From contig NC_084675.1 of assembly GCF_028389875.1 (NCBI RefSeq), positions 22,902,412 through 22,966,411 of the forward strand: 64,000 bases of DNA, given 5' to 3'. The stretch is from Rhea pennata (Eukaryota; Chordata; Aves; Rheiformes; Rheidae). Below are positions 63,058 through 64,000 of this stretch, in pieces. The translations under genes and the position numbers were made by a program. The notes beneath the pieces are model-generated. The model was not told the DNA's origin, did no database searches, and saw nothing but the letters and a program-made list of their open reading frames with translations. How positions within the stretch are numbered: the stretch's first letter is position 1; the number at the start of each line of letters is the position of its first letter.

Positions 63058-64000
63058 CTAGCTCACACAAACAACAAGGAGAGAAAGATGATTCGAGAAA
63101 TTAATGATGTCAGTCATCTTTCCTGCTGTTTTTTTAGGGTTAGTAATAGTTGTCTGTGCTGTGAAGGGAAGCAACTGAATAACAAACTAACTGATATGCA
63201 AAGTAAAACTAAAGGAAAATATAGGACCCGAAACATCAGCCTGTGTTCTACATAGCAGCTATTCTGGGTCAGCCCAAACATCCACGTAGTTCTGTATCCA
63301 ACTCCTACAGCAAGCAGCAGATACTCCTGTTTAACAGCCCTCCACGGGGACAATATCGTTTCTGTTCTGAATTTGTTGTACTGTTAAAACTTGTTTTATT
63401 TCATACACTTCAAATTAGGATCAATATTCTTCACTTCCAGTCCATGCTACTAGAACTACACTCCATGCAGAGGAACTTCAGCCCGGGGTTTCTCTTTTTC
63501 AAGCTGTAGGACATCTTAAACTGCAACAACACATGGTAGTCCCTTAACTGACAAACAGATTAGACACATTTGGAAGAAATTAAATTACATTTTCACTTGG
63601 GACTTTCAGTTCACAGGACTAGATTCCATTGCTGTACATTCACTTACCCTGACACCAGCCTGTATTTCATGTACTTTGGTTTATTGTTTATTGACTGTAT
63701 AAGTGAGGAAACCATATTTGTTTTCTCTTATGCTCCTAACTTGCCATATTGTTTTAGCTGGTGATCCAAACATAGAAAGAAATGCAATTCAGATGGAACA
63801 ATAAAGCCAAATACTCCCCTTCTGATTAGTATTATTATTCAAAATACAACAATGAACAAGAAAGAGTGAAACCGCAGTCTGTAGACCCACTCCCCAAATC
63901 TCCTTTAAATCTGAACATTTTGAATAGAACACCAAATAGATGCTACGTAGTATTGAAGAGAATTGAGCATGCTTTCTCATGTGATCAAATCATTAAGTAC
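63058..64000 (-). other. FANCA: FANCA intron running to the window edge
   Basis: I searched for the preceding FANCA exon (human segment before HSQALQDVEK) and saw no matching reading frame before 64000. AT-rich, unique-looking, no gene or RNA recognised. Confidence 0.6.

Overview
The window reads as a vertebrate nuclear chromosome, most likely a bird: gene-dense, very GC-rich in its left half, short introns packed with minisatellites, and no bacterial features. Gene order and orientation match the block around DPEP1-CHMP1A-SPATA33-CDK10-SPATA2L-VPS9D1-ZNF276-FANCA on human 16q24.3. All exon models were built by hand from ORF fragments, GT/GC-AG splice sites, phase bookkeeping and remembered family sequences. 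No alignment or database was run.

Layout: (1) 0.56-3.19 kb, minus: a complete six-exon cytosolic sulfotransferase (SULT2-like). (2) 3.99-10.5 kb, plus: ten-exon DPEP1, head-to-head with it across a CpG-rich interval of about 0.8 kb. (3) 11.4-17.1 kb, minus: seven-exon CHMP1A with a 3' UTR of about 1.9 kb. (4) 17.7-19.2 kb, plus: a short two-exon gene matching the SPATA33 C-terminus. (5) 19.7-25.0 kb, plus: thirteen-exon CDK10 behind an array of NRF1-type motifs. (6) 25.5-27.7 kb, minus: SPATA2L. (7) 27.9-34.2 kb, minus: fifteen-exon VPS9D1, sharing a 326-bp promoter interval with (8) ZNF276 (34.6-43.0 kb, plus, eleven exons). (9) 43.0 kb to the right edge, minus: the last 26 coding exons of FANCA, whose 3' end overlaps that of ZNF276.

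Composition changes at about 35-40 kb. To the left are CpG-rich introns with long minisatellites (units of 17, 31, 50, 52, 107 and 120 bp). To the right, the FANCA introns are AT-richer and hold only simple repeats.

Functionally the genes are a conserved neighbourhood rather than a pathway: sulfonation, GPI-anchored dipeptidase, ESCRT-III, a sperm calcineurin adaptor, a cyclin-dependent kinase, a CYLD-adaptor relative, a Rab-GEF-like protein, a zinc-finger protein and a Fanconi anaemia core subunit. I found no tRNA, rRNA, CRISPR array, recognisable retroelement, endogenous virus or novel multi-gene system. The most interesting signals are the intronic minisatellites, two apparent GC-AG introns, the regular NRF1-motif array, the preserved calcineurin-docking motif in the SPATA33-like gene, and the overlapping ZNF276/FANCA 3' ends.
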